In this document: positions 22,077 through 33,829 of the stretch, one piece after another
Position numbering within the stretch: the stretch's first letter is position 1
Layout of the letters: each line of letters opens with the position of its first letter
From: Tetmemena sp. SeJ-2015
Lineage: Eukaryota > Ciliophora > Spirotrichea > Sporadotrichida > Oxytrichidae
DNA: 64,000 nt
Direction: 5' to 3'
Assembly (NCBI GenBank): GCA_027382625.1
Contig: JAJKFJ010021794.1
Location: forward strand, 62,001-126,000
Notes under the pieces: generated by a model
The model's database searches: none
Told to the model about the DNA's origin: nothing
The model's input: the letters and a program-made list of their open reading frames with translations, nothing else
Translations under genes and position numbers: made by a program

Positions 22077-24827
22077 GTTATCGTTCCTTCAACAACAACA
22101 ACAATAACAATTCAGGTTATTCAGGAAGTAGTTGGAGTTCAAACAACAATGGCGGCTAATTATTTATAATTATTCAAATTATAGGCTACCAAAACAATAA
22201 CAACTATGGCGGCACTGGCAACAACAATTCCAACAACAACAACAACTTCTTTTAATCTTTAGTTTGCTATAACTCATAAACATTTAATAACTTTAGAAAA
22301 AATAATGAAGGGAGGGGTTCATCAATTGATTTATTTTTATATCCGTTTCTAGTTGTGTTAAAATTATTAGACAAGTGAGATATTAAAGCATTTAGTGCTT
22401 AATAGTTTTGAAATATATGCTCCCATGAATAAATTTTCATTAGATATGAGCAAAACAGAGAGAAAGTTGCCTAATGGAACTGTTCTTAGTGGCTACTCCT
22501 ATTAAATTGGTTTAGCTTCGAGAGGAAACCAACCTATGCAGTTCGTGAGTTCTTGGGGTTTTAACTACCAACCTATCTCCTTCGAGGTTAATGACACTGG
22601 GTCTCCAAATGTCACTAGTGCAAATAGACAGAACAAACTCTACGGCTACTTCCACTCAGTCATTTATCATAAGCATTAGTACTATTATTCTGTCATTTCT
22701 GAGGAAACTATAAACCACCTCTCTCCCCAAATGCTGAGAGTATTAGATATGCTCGCAGGAAGCAACAATGGCAAGCCTCCTGAGAGCTACGAATTCCAGG
22801 CCATGAAAGAGTTCTATCCTAATGGATTCAATGCTATGCCAAACAACAACTACAAGTTCTTTGCTGAATATACATATATTTTACTCTGTCAAATGCGTTT
22901 AATGAAGTTTCTACCAAAGATTTCATGATGAATGGCTAAAATAACAATTGGAAAGCCATTACTACCACCGGCAGCAGTTGGTCCAGCTACGGCAACAATA
23001 ACAATACCACCTCTGGCTATAACAGAAACACCAGTAATTTATGTATATAGGGTTATTGCTTGGAGTTATATGTAATTAGCTATAGATATAAAGACCAACT
23101 TATAAAATTGAATCCTTTTTACAATTAAACAGTTATAGGGGTTGATAGTTAAACATTTTTGTTTTAATAAATTAATATGCCCTAACATTATAAACATTTT
23201 TTTAATTATAATTGAGTAATTGGAGCTCCTACAATACTTAGTCGATTTAAATGAAAAGTTAGTGATTATTTTTTGGTAATAAGTCTACCTTCCAGTCCTC
23301 CAGTACCTTCTCAGGTAATAGTAACAATAACAATTATGGCAGGTCCAACACCACAGGCGGCTCAGGCTATACCAATAACACCTCAGGATCAAATTGGAAT
23401 AACAACAGCAATAATAAACTATGAAATGTATAAATAATTTAATTTATAAATAATGGGAATCCATGGGGAGGTACCTCAAACTGGGGGAATAACAACAACA
23501 ATAACAATGGTGGGAACAATACGAACCAAAACAGAACTTGGGGAAACAGCATTAAATTTACTTTTAAATAAGATCATCGATTATTTATTAACAACGGAGG
23601 GAGCTCTTGGAGTAGCGGCATTAATAACAACAACAATGGAGGAGGGAACTAATCAGGCTGGGGCAGTAACTAAAACGGCAATACCCAAAACAACTGGAGC
23701 AGTAACAACATATTATTTACTGAATAATAGCTTTAAGTTTTTAAAAGCTAACAACAACAATAATGGGGGGAACTAGTCCAGTTGGTCAAACAACAACAAC
23801 AACAATAACGGTGGTGGAGGCAATGGCTGGAACACTCAAGGGAACAATAACAATAATTCTGGTTCTACTTGGGGGAACAATGGAAACAGTGGGTTTAGAC
23901 CCACCAATGGGTTTGGTTCATTCGGCAACAATCAGAATAACAATGGATAATCATCTTCTTGGTCAAACAACAACTAGAACAACAATTCGAGCTGGGCAAA
24001 TAGGCCTTAGTTTGGTAATGGCCAAAACAACAACTAGTTTGCAAGTAACAATAGTCAAACTCAAATCTTTAGATCATTTTATTCTTACAGAAATTCTGAG
24101 TTTTTTTATAAATTTTCTGATATTTTTCTTTACCATTTTTATATTAGTGAATATGAAATGAGGATATTTAAGTGGGTTCAAGTTCACGCCATCTTCCAAT
24201 AGCAACAATAATGGCTTTGGAAACAACAACTCCTCCTTCAACAGAAGTGGAAACCAATTTGGAGCAGTGGCTTTCAATCCCTCAGGAGGAAATAACAACA
24301 ACAACAACTAAGGAGGAGGGTATTCTGGCCAGTTTGGAAACTAGAACTCGAGTGGATATGGCAACTTCAGCAACAACAACAACAATAATAACAATAACAA
24401 CAATGGTTAGATGCAAAGTGCTCCTCTCATGCTAGGTACTTTAGGCAAGAAAATGGGCACCAATGTCCCCGCAACCCCAATTATGCCTTCTCTAGGCTTT
24501 GGAAATACTATCATCAACAAACCGGCCTTTCAAGTTAACAATGGAAGCGGACAAGGGGGAGGAAACATGTTTGGGGCTATCCCTATGAACAACAATCAGT
24601 AGCAGAACTCTAATCACAGTATGTTCAGCCTCAGCTTTCATGGAGGAGGAACAAATAATTAGAATTAGAATGGCACCTCATTTTCTGGACAACCATAGGG
24701 GATAATTTAGCCTGACTTGCCCCTAGGAAATACTTTGAAAGGCCTGAATCTGATTAAAGATTCCAATAGTTCTTAGTCCGGAGGACTTCCAGCTATCCAA
24801 GATTCTTTCCTTGCTAAACTTACGTGA
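22077..24827 (+). CDS. Asn/Gly/FG-rich nucleoporin-like protein
   Basis: The protein has an Asn-rich repeat N-terminus, then a folded-looking segment (MSKTERKLPNGTVLSGYSYQ, then YGYFHSVIYHKHQYYYSVIS). Long Asn/Gly/Ser tracts with scattered FG follow (NGFGSFGNNQ, GFGNNNSSFNRSGNQFGAV, YSGQFGNQNSSGYGNF, SLGFGNTIINKPAF). It ends in PDLPLGNTLKGLNLIKDSN ... FLAKLT before TGA 24825-24827. Pointers GAT, TAC, GTAAT and AATAAT each restore the repeat frame. FG spacers followed, in the next 2 kb, by a Nup98 autopeptidase-type domain make an FG nucleoporin of the nuclear pore the best guess. The start is unresolved. It may be one gene with the next feature. Confidence 0.6.
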
Positions 24828-24862
24828 GCAAAAATTGATTTTTTCATTGTTGATAGTAGTTT

Positions 24863-26862
24863 ATGGAGCTACAGCAACATTAATTCAATCAGCAAATGGG
24901 ATTGAGCATAGCAAGTGTTAATATAGGAGCGTTGAATGAGGAGGCAGAGCAAAAAACAACCAAGCTTATCTCTAAGTATGAGAACATAGTCTCTCAGTTT
25001 GATTAGGAAAACATTTATTTAGTATTTGTATTATTGAAGAAAACATTGCAGGCAGAGCAAATATAGCATCTACCTTTTCTTTCAATGGCCAAAAAGATCT
25101 TCGCAAATCCTAGGCATCAATATATTTTTAGTTTATATTATATAGATTTTCCTAGCTTTCTTTTTAAAAAAATATGATGGAAAGAATAAAACCAATCTCC
25201 TTTAAAAATAAAACATTGATTATATTATCTCGACTTTAAATTTAAAACTCCGCATATTAAGTTATATGGATCTATTAATTTAAAAATTGAGGCAGCTGTA
25301 GGTTTGGTAACTTCTGGATAGCATAGAGAATCTGCAGGAGATCAAACTATGAGAGATTAGACTTTAGTCATACCTCTCACTCAAAATAATCTGTAGGATT
25401 TAAATCAAATATATTCAAATATAATATTAGGAACATATACGCAGAGAGGAGTTGGGCCTCAATTCCATGTCTTCCCATCTATTAAAATTTGAAGCATTTG
25501 TTACTTATACTTTTTATTAATTTGAATCAAGAAATAAGAAGGAGCGGTGCTATCGACTTCAATCAAAGAAAGAGTTACAACAATGATCTTTATATTTTGC
25601 TGATCAGCAGATGCAGAGATAGACATTTGAGAGACACACCACCTAGGAATGGGATCAAGATTATTATTTCGAAGTTAAATTTATTGGTTTATAGACCCAC
25701 TTGATGATTTACCAAGCGAGCAGAGCCAATACCAGCAAGACTATGAAACTGAGGAATAGAAATTCAATCAAAGATCTGCTTAAAGACGCTCTTACATCGA
25801 CTCCTATCAAAAGCAGACTACTCTTGACGCTCAGCATTATGAAATTATATTAGTTTGCAGCATCAAGTTACAAAGGAGAAGCTAGATCCTAATGTCTACG
25901 AGATCAACATATTCTTTCCATCCATCTATGGAGATTCTGATGAGCAGCTGCCCCCTATCAAGTTCCATAAGAAGAGGACAATGCAAGATGTAAAGAATAG
26001 AGTAGAGAAACACATTAGAGATTTGTTGAGAATTCCTCAAGAGCAAATCCTATATTTCTTTATAAATTCGTATGCTTATAAATCCTAGATTTTGAACTTC
26101 TGTACAAGAATGCCAAGATTGATATGAGTTTGCGATTGGATGAAACAAATCTGAAGTAGCAAGGCTCGAGAGTTCAGTTGTTGTGTGATAGCTATATCAA
26201 AATCTCTCTTTCAGCAATCTTAAACCCCTAACTGACTAAGAATTAGGAGCTGATGGTAAACAATTCGTCAACAAAGGCTGATGGCTCAAGAGTAATTTCA
26301 TCTACTTTTACTGCTTCTAATCCTCACCTTAATGGTGTTTCAGATATCAAATATTTTAAAGGGCAACAGTATTTATAATATGAACTCTAGCTTGGTAAGC
26401 TCTACTTCGCAGCTGGCTCTAGCTGATAAGAAAATGCTGCCTCTGCCTCCAAAGCCAGGCTACAAAATAATTCCTGACATGGCTGACTTGTCAAGAATGA
26501 CTCTCATGCAGCTTTAGAGAGTGGAGAATTTTACAATTTTGAATGAGCATGGCAGAATCTAATGGGTTGGCGAGACTGATCTGACCTAGGTGGACCTTGC
26601 TGATGTAGTGACTATCTCTCACAAGAGTTTGGAAGTTTATGACGACAATAAGATCGTCCGCAGACCAAAGATCGGAGAGAAACTCAACAAGGAAGCTATA
26701 GTCACTCTTCTAAACTTCAAGTTGAAGAAGGGCAGGACTCTTGAAGAGAAGGAGGAGTTTTTGAGGAACTCTCTCAAAGAGAACGAGTGTTTGGCTGAGC
26801 ATATAAGCTACGATGAGAAATCTTTGTAGTGGACTTTCAAAATGTTTGCCTTCATCAATTGA
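24863..26862 (+). CDS. Nup98-type nucleoporin C-terminal part with autopeptidase-fold domain
   Basis: From ATG 24863 (MELQQHQFNQQMGLSIAS) there is a helical N-part (NEEAEQKTTKLISKYENIV). A region of unknown fold follows (DPNVYEINIFFPSIYGDSDE, then RVEKHIRDLLRIPQEQIL). The C-terminal domain has the Nup98/Nup145 autopeptidase pattern: PGYKIIPDMADLSRMTLMQL, RVENFTILNEHGRIQWVGET, DLTQVDLADVVTI, VGE-type PKIGEKLNKEAIVTLLNF, EHISYDEKSLQWTFKMFAF. It ends at IN-TGA (26860-26862). The His-Phe-Ser cleavage triad is replaced by Met-Phe-Ala, so self-cleavage is not expected. Pointers CAGCAT and AAATCCTA bound two IESs. The domain call is secure; the link to the upstream FG part is inference. Confidence 0.8.
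25832..25857. other. IES, 26 bp, pointer CAGCAT
   Basis: CAGCAT occurs at 25832-25837 and 25858-25863. Excision joins QTTLDAQH to QVTKEKLDPNVY in frame. Confidence 0.85.
26045..26079. other. IES, 35 bp, pointer AAATCCTA
   Basis: AAATCCTA occurs at 26045-26052 and 26080-26087. Excision joins IPQEQIL to DFELLYKNAKIDM. Confidence 0.85.
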
Positions 26863-27151
26863 GGAAGCTAGATATCGCTAAATTATTGCTTGAGAGGCAA
26901 TTCTTCACTTTTTAGATTAGATACATGATTTTCTTAGCAATGCGAGTCATTGAATAATTTTCTATTGTTAATCTTAATTTCTTTAAAAGGCATTAAAATC
27001 TCTATCTAGATTTCATCATTAGATTACTTGGCAAAGTTTGAAGGAATTTTAAATGAAATACACTATAGGCCAATTTATAAGATTACAAAAGCTAGATGGT
27101 AGATGAATGATTATTTTAAGGTCTTAAATTATAATATTCATAACTCCTAGT

Positions 27152-30100
27152 ATGAAACAAACCAAGTAAAGACTTTCTATTCCTCACCCAGTCACACCTG
27201 GAGCACTAGGCATGAAGAAATAAATGTCTACTCTATACACAAACCAGCCAGATGTGCTCAGACCTCAGTCCACACTAAATGCAAGCAAGGACAACCCTAA
27301 AAAGTTATCAAACAAGATTTCACTCAAAGTTAAACTAGTTTTAGATGCACTGTTTAATTAGTTAGTGTAAAGCTTAGTGATGAGATCAAGCGTCTCCAAA
27401 AATAAGGAACTCTCTCCGGAGCAAACAATAGCGGCAGAAGCAGTAAAGCAATGAAGCAACTGCTTATTTAAAAGTACAACAGTGCCCTAGGCCCTGGCTC
27501 AGATATTAACCTAAATCTATTTACAGGTGGCAGGAATGCAAACTTAAGCTCAATTGGTGGGATGAGTGGCATCCATGGTGCTTAAAGAGAAAGAATTGCA
27601 AATTTAGGAATGCTCAAAAGTGGAGACCTTAGCAATGAAAATTAAGTTAGTGTTTTAAAAATGTTAGCATGAATAGCCAATTGAATAATTTGAATAACCT
27701 AAGATTAAAAATGAGCAAGACCCAAGGCAACTCACAAAATAGATTGGAAGATTCATCTGCTAGCTTATTAAGAGATATTTTAAGCTCTAAATAGCGAGAG
27801 AGACGACTTAGTGGATCAACTTTATGATGGCAAGTTTAAAATAAGTGTGATTTGATATAATTATTATATAAGTTGAATCTAAGAGGAAACCCAAATAAGA
27901 TGTTGGCGAGGTTTAATCCGAATCCTAGCAAACACATTCAAAGAAAAATAGAATACTTCATCCTGCCTTATAATTAAAGAATCTCTAGTGACAAACACAT
28001 GAAACTCAAAATTAATAAAGTATATGATGAAGTTTGAGGAGGAAAAGCATGTGGAATTTGACTTACAACTATTTTTAATGAGTATGAATCTAATTTATGG
28101 ATTATGGACTACTTAGAAAGGAGCAGCCATCGATGAACGAGCAAGAGGGATCACTATTACAAACTTCTCATCACTAGACTGATTTGATTAGTCCATAGCC
28201 ATCAGTTCATCAGAAAGACCAAAAGCAGATTCAGTCAGTAATTCTTTGATTATTCATTGGCTAGTTAATTTTAAGTCAGTGCTTTTGAGCTAGGGTTCTT
28301 TGAGGAAAGGAGAAAGTAGAGACAGAGAGAGAAGAGGTAGCTCCTCATTTAACCAATCAAGAGCCTAGAAGATAAGAAGCCAGAGTGAAGCTGCAAGGAC
28401 ATTCAATAATTCGACAGTAAGCCCTTAGCCCACTGACAAGCAAGCATCAGCTGTTGGTTTATTTGATAAGAACCTTACTTCACTGCACAACGAAAGTATG
28501 ATTGCTTCTATTATTTTGAGAAATGGTAAAGGAAAGATATGTGTACTGGAGCGGAGGCTCGGGCTGGATGAAACTGCACGACATGATAATGGATAAATAC
28601 CCTAACATTTATTAGCTAAAATGATTTTGACTTAGGAAGATTTTATGTTCAAGGCAATTAACCTAAATTTTAGAGAAATTTGATGTTATTAATGGTGACT
28701 TAGATATTTTTGAATGCTTGAGCACATTAAAAAGGTGAAAGACATGCACCTATCTTTAATTAATTTAATTCCTTTTTGCGGGAGATCAGGGCTGATATTA
28801 GAAGAAGAGAGTAAAGCAAGAAGAAGAAGCAAATCAGCAAGTCAAGGCAACACCAACTAAGCTCGCAAGTCGCAAGCTCTAGAAAACTCCAGAATAGCGG
28901 CAGTCAGAATAGGCTAGGTACTCAATAGACAAGATTTAATCAGCAAATTCACAACAAGAACTAGTACCCTTTGAGCACATAATGCTTATTTTTACACATC
29001 TAGAAGTAGACTTGGTAAAATGGGCACGCTACATTAAAATCAGAGCTCTAAGGATACTTTCACTGCATCTAAAAATGGTTAAGATTATATCCATAATCAA
29101 TAAAAGAATTGATATAAAAGTTCTTCTGTAAATATACTAATGGATTCTCAAAATCGGAGAGTGTAATTCAACAGTCCTAAAGATGAACAGCTGAAAGAGC
29201 AAGATACAAAAATGTTTCTTCTAGAAGAAGAAGATTCAAAAAAGTAAGTGTAGTAGTCATTTTTCTTAGTAGGATAATCTTGACTTAATATTTTTTATAG
29301 AGGAACTCCAAAGAGCAGACTTGTGTTGAACATGCCTCGAGGTAACTACTCTTCAAATAATCTTCCAATATTCGTTTCTAAAGTAAGATATTTCAATTTA
29401 AAAGCATGTAGGAAAATGATATGAAACCAAAGCCAGAGTAAAGAAGCTAATAATCTATATTTAAAATATACTTACTATATTTATTATAGAAGGCAAGAAT
29501 CTTTCACAATTAGCAGAAGTAGATTAAATAATTAGCACCTTTACAATGAGGAACAAGAGCAAGACTCCCTTCAAAATAAGTTTGTCATTGGTTTATTTAA
29601 GTGGAAGATAGGGATGAAAGGAGGGCAGTTCGTTTTGCAACAGAGGAAGTCCTCCTTGTCTAATAAACTACTTGTTGATTCCTTGATAGGTGACTCAACT
29701 CCTTTGGGTCAAATTAAGCCAAGTGACAATAATATTCTAGCTTAATTTATTAAATTATGACAAAAATAATTTAAAATTTAAAGGAGTAATTTAATAATTT
29801 TTAAATCTATCAAATTAATTTTAATTTATATAATCCAATGATATCCCTTCATAAGAGAAGAAAAAGAAGTTCCAGGAGCTAAAATTAGTATTTGAATTAT
29901 GCTTAAACTTTTATATACTAAATTAGGGCACCAAACATAAGAGTACCAGGATGTGGATGGCTCTTTGATTCTAGTGAATATAGAAGGAGCACAAGAGGAC
30001 AAGCTTCATTTTGAGAATAAAGATTAAGACTCGGTCTTTGACGAAGGAAGAGGATCATCTCATTCATCAGTAAATTAGGTAGACTATGAAGACTTGCAGT

Positions 30101-32456
30101 TGCCTAAGACGCCAATAGGGTAGAGCAGCTTTGCAAAGAAGAATTTAAAGTCGAAGGGAGTCAACACTCGCTATTCTTAGAATATCATAACTTACAACTA
30201 CATTAAGTTCACATTTGCAATATTATAAGTTGCCCTCTGAGGATGAAGCCAACCCCTGGAAGCAACATCCTTTGAAAGAAGAGACACCTATCTAGAGTAT
30301 GCGCTCCTCAAGAAAAAGCAATGCCTACCTCCTTCAGTTTCTTCCCAAGGAGGGTTAGTTAGTCCCAATCGCTGTGTAACCCCAACAGGATTCATCTCAA
30401 CAAATCTTAGAGGAAATAATCGTAGAGGATTCTAATTAGCAGATAAACTAGCAAAGCCAGGAGGCTGGAGAAATGAGAAGTGTAGCAAGCGTTTCAATCT
30501 CAAACTAAAACGACTCTTCTAAGTCTAAGTTAAACATCATCGCAGAAGAGTAAATGACAGCCTAGACATTTGACCAGAATTAAAAGCAGCAGAAGTATAT
30601 ATAAAGCTCCAAGAATCATTTAAGCTTAGTCATTACTAAGATTGATGAGAAGGATCTTCTCTCCTTCAAAGACTTTGGAGAAAAGAGAGCTAGCATGGTT
30701 GATTTATATATTCAATATGGACTTCAATAATTTGTATTGTGTTGACTAAAGTCCTACCGTAAAACTGGGGGATGAATTGCTTCAGTATTAAATTTAGAAT
30801 GAGATGGCTTCTGGGAGTCCTTTGATGGCCGATAAAAAGGGGCAGTTGAGATAGAGAGCTTTAACAGAAGTTCAGAGGCAAGTGACTCTTGCTAGGCAAT
30901 CAATAGCTCATCAAACAATTTTAACTTATTTTTAAACAACCTTTAAGACTGACGATCAATCTTAAGTTTTAAACTTCTTATAAGATGAGGGATTTTTAAA
31001 AGTTCCAGAAGATTTCGCAGACCGAGAATATGTGTAGGATGACCTAACCTTGAACCCAATCGTTTTGAAGATACCTCAATTCTGGGGTGGTGTTGAGACC
31101 TAGCCTAAAGCAGATAAGTTTTTAGCTGACCCAGCTAGAGTAGAATCTGCTAATTAGAAAAGAGGATAGATTGAGATTGAGGATTAGCAATAATACTTGA
31201 TGCATCAGGAGCAAATTAATTACGGGCTAAGAGAGGATACCAACAAGGAGGCCTTCAATAATTTCCTATTTAGCTATTAATTATAATAAAGTTCTCAAGG
31301 ATTTTGAAGCAGGCGAATTCAAAGACTCATTGAATGATTCTCAATTGCAAGAGATAATAAATATATAATTTATATTTCTTAAAAGAGAAAGGCTACCAGA
31401 TTAGTTCAAAACGAGTGAGGAGTATTATGAGTTAGAGCTTTATAATTTAAATTTTGAATATTTCATGAGCCTGCAAGTTTCAAAAGAGAAAAGGAGAAAC
31501 TTCCAAAGAGAATAAATCTCCAAAGGAAAGGACAAAATTCAGGATGCCCTATATCATGAAACTTTAGAGTAAACCTTAAATGACTCTCAGAATATTCATT
31601 CACTTCTTGACTCGGAAATGTTTGCAAAACAAAAACGACAGCATCATTTATTGAAAGTTGCGCTTTTATTTTGAGATATTTACATCAAAATTTGAGAATG
31701 AGTTCACTTGACAGCTCAGTCCTCGGGCCATTAGTTAAGCTCAAGAATCAAAAGAGAGACCAAGAAATCATAAGGAGTTACGATAGCTAAACTGTCAGAG
31801 GTCTCAGTACTCTATTGCAATTCAACTCATTCAAAAATTCTCCAAATAACAACTAAACAGATTTTACCTCACAGCCTTTTTCTAATGATAAGGCTGTAAA
31901 CCTTGCCAGTCATTTGCCTAAAATTAAAGACAAAAGGAATTCTGCATCAGATCAGATTCGTATAAAGTGCTTTATTTTTTTCTTCAGAGGCAATTGCAGT
32001 TCGCGAATCAGAGTTTAAACTGTAGTTATGACATCAAAGTAAAAACTGCTGAGCCTTTAAACCTCTCACTAAATCCAGTTACCTAGTAAAGAAGGAGGCT
32101 TGAGATTTTTTCTCAATAGTTTGATCGAAAGAGCTTTCAGAATTAATAAGTTTATTTATTTATTTATCTGAGCCTCGACGATGGGCTTTCGCGGTGACGT
32201 GGCACAACTGATCAAGGGGTTACGCCTGTGAATTACTTTAAATCGATTAAGTATTATATGCCCGTTAGGGATCCTTAATTCCTAATAAATTAAATTATCT
32301 GAGCCTCAGATATCATTAGTAGCTTAATTCGATAAGGAATTAGTTGATAATTTCTCCCAAAATTTTCCAGAAACACGAAACAAAAGACATAGACTAAAGT
32401 CATTAAGAGAAGAAAGATTATGGGGTTTAGACAGCAGAAAATAAGCAAATAAATGA
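27152..32456 (+). CDS. long low-complexity protein with many IESs
   Basis: ATG 27152 (MKQTKQRLSIPHPVTPGALG) to TGA 32454-32456 (GLDSRKQANK). A single gene of perhaps 1,400 residues can be followed through about 15 pointer-bounded IESs, for example AGTTA, GTTAG, ATGAA, AATTT, AGTCAGT, ATTAA, TTAATTTAT, TAAGT, GTTGA, AATAA, TCAGA and TAATAA. One GT..AG intron (about 29242-29300) also rejoins in frame. The protein is rich in Ser, Gln, Asn and Lys, with short charged motifs (KVSVKLSDEIKRLQKQGTLS, then VLERRLGLDETARHDNGQIP, FLADPARVESANQKR). I recognise no domain. It is probably disordered, cytoskeletal or scaffold-like, but that is a guess. Confidence 0.7.
27328..27359. other. IES, 32 bp, pointer AGTTA
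   Basis: AGTTA occurs at 27328-27332 and 27360-27364. Excision joins NKISLKV to SVKLSDEIKRLQK. Confidence 0.8.
29742..29820. other. IES, 79 bp, pointer TTAATTTAT
   Basis: TTAATTTAT occurs at 29742-29750 and 29821-29829. Excision joins DNNILAQFI to QSNDIPSQEKKKKFQEL. It shows that the sequences on both sides belong to one gene. Confidence 0.75.
32144..32282. other. IES, 139 bp, pointer TAATAA, with internal copy of the adjoining MDS
   Basis: TAATAA occurs at 32144-32149 and 32283-32288. Excision joins KSFQNQQ to IKLSEPQISLVAQFD in frame. The IES begins with TTATCTGAGCCTC (32164-32176), which recurs just outside it at 32295-32307. Its centre is unusually GC-rich for an IES. Confidence 0.7.
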
Positions 32457-33014
32457 ATTTGAAAAAGTTGGAAGTTATAGTAAATTAAATTCATATTTAA
32501 ATGTAGGATACATATCTTCAAAAATAATTTAGAGTGTCTGAATAAAAGGAGATATCAAAATTTTGTTTAGACATAATTATCTTTAATGAATAAAGCTATT
32601 AGCAGTACAATTTAATATTCCATAAAATCAATTAAAATATAGAGTGCAATAAAATTGATAGGATGAACACTAATAAAGCTTGCAATAAAATGGTAATGGT
32701 AATTTTGTAGATTTATAGTCTTTTTTGTTTGTTTATTTGTTTAATACTGAAATGGATTATTTAATTAATAAATGATAGTTCTAATATTATAAATAATTAT
32801 AATATAGAGAATATAATTTTATATTAAATTTGCCTTTCAAAAGATGGAGAGAAATTAAAACTGAAGCTCCCAATAGTCCAATAACTTAGTCTGTCACGCT
32901 CACTAATAATTAACAGGAAACTGAAATTGCAAATTAAGGATACGACTTTATAGGATTGAAAATTATTATCCATTTTATTGATTATGAAATAAACATGATA
33001 GTTATATAAATAAA
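32457..33014. other. AT-rich intergenic DNA between convergent genes
   Basis: No supported gene. A standard-code frame on the minus strand (32824-33162) is not protein-like below 33,015. Confidence 0.5.
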
Positions 33015-33823
33015 TCAGTAGGCTACTTGATGATTGAGTTGAGAATCTTTCGTGGATAGGTTGGATGAGAATACATCCCCATGTGCTACTGTTGACCTTA
33101 GAGTGCTTGAGAGTATTTTCCTTTGTGTTGTCTAGGACGCATTTTAGGAATAGATGGAGCAAATATTTCTTTGCTTTGACTTCTTGGGGTGGACTGCATT
33201 TGGATGGTTGTAAATCTATCTTTCTATTTCTTAGAACTTCTCCTCAATCAATTCGTACCTCAAGTGCTTCCCATTTCGCTTTTTCAATCCTTTAAATTAT
33301 TATTTATAATCGAGTAGATTTAAAATGGTTTCATACAAATATTAGTCAGATTATTTTATGGATTTGGTTTAAATTAAATTTCTCAGGAGTTCACAAATTA
33401 AAGTCAAAATTAAAAGAACGAGCAACTTCCAAAATATTTCTGAACGATTTGAGTTTTAAAAAATAACTTAAAAAAAACCAAATAATTAGGTTAAATTTAT
33501 TTCATCATTTTAATACCCAAGATTTTCCAAATTAATCCCACCCATAATAATCATAAAAATCACTTAGTCTAATTTTTCTTGGAAATATCAATCATCTATC
33601 TGTAAAAGTCCCATCTTTGTCTATCTTATTCACTCAACTTCATTTTCATTAGAGAGGAGGAGTGAGGTCTGTTTGTTTAACAAGATAATGAAGGTGAAAA
33701 GTTTTAACCTCTAATCATTTCGTTTTAATGTCCGAGCAAACCTTTATTTTTCAATATATTTAGATTCTTTGAGAAATAAGATCTTGGGTGAGCTGAGGCA
33801 GCCCTAACAGACTTCAAATCCAT
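33015..33823 (-). CDS. small basic/Ser-rich protein, one large IES
   Basis: ATG complement 33821-33823 (MDLKSVRAASAHPRSYFSKN), then LLGHQNEMIRGQNFSPSL and SLMKMKLSEQDRQRWDFYRQ. AT-rich non-coding sequence (about 33,310-33,575) follows. Coding then resumes with KKRNGKHLRYELIEEKFQEI and ERQIYNHPNAVHPKKSKQ, reaching TGA 33015-33017. The interrupting segment has no settled boundaries. No family is recognised. It could instead be the 3' continuation of the next minus-strand gene, whose frame runs into this start. Confidence 0.5.
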
Positions 33824-33829
33824 TTAAAA

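Noticed and set aside
32180..32260. GC-rich tRNA- or snRNA-like stretch inside the 32.1-kb IES
   Set aside because: I could not fold it into a tRNA cloverleaf or find conserved box sequences.
32164..32307. 13-bp direct repeat TTATCTGAGCCTC as the IES pointer
   Set aside because: Joining at this repeat shifts the downstream frame; the TAATAA repeats at 32144 and 32283 keep it, so they are preferred.
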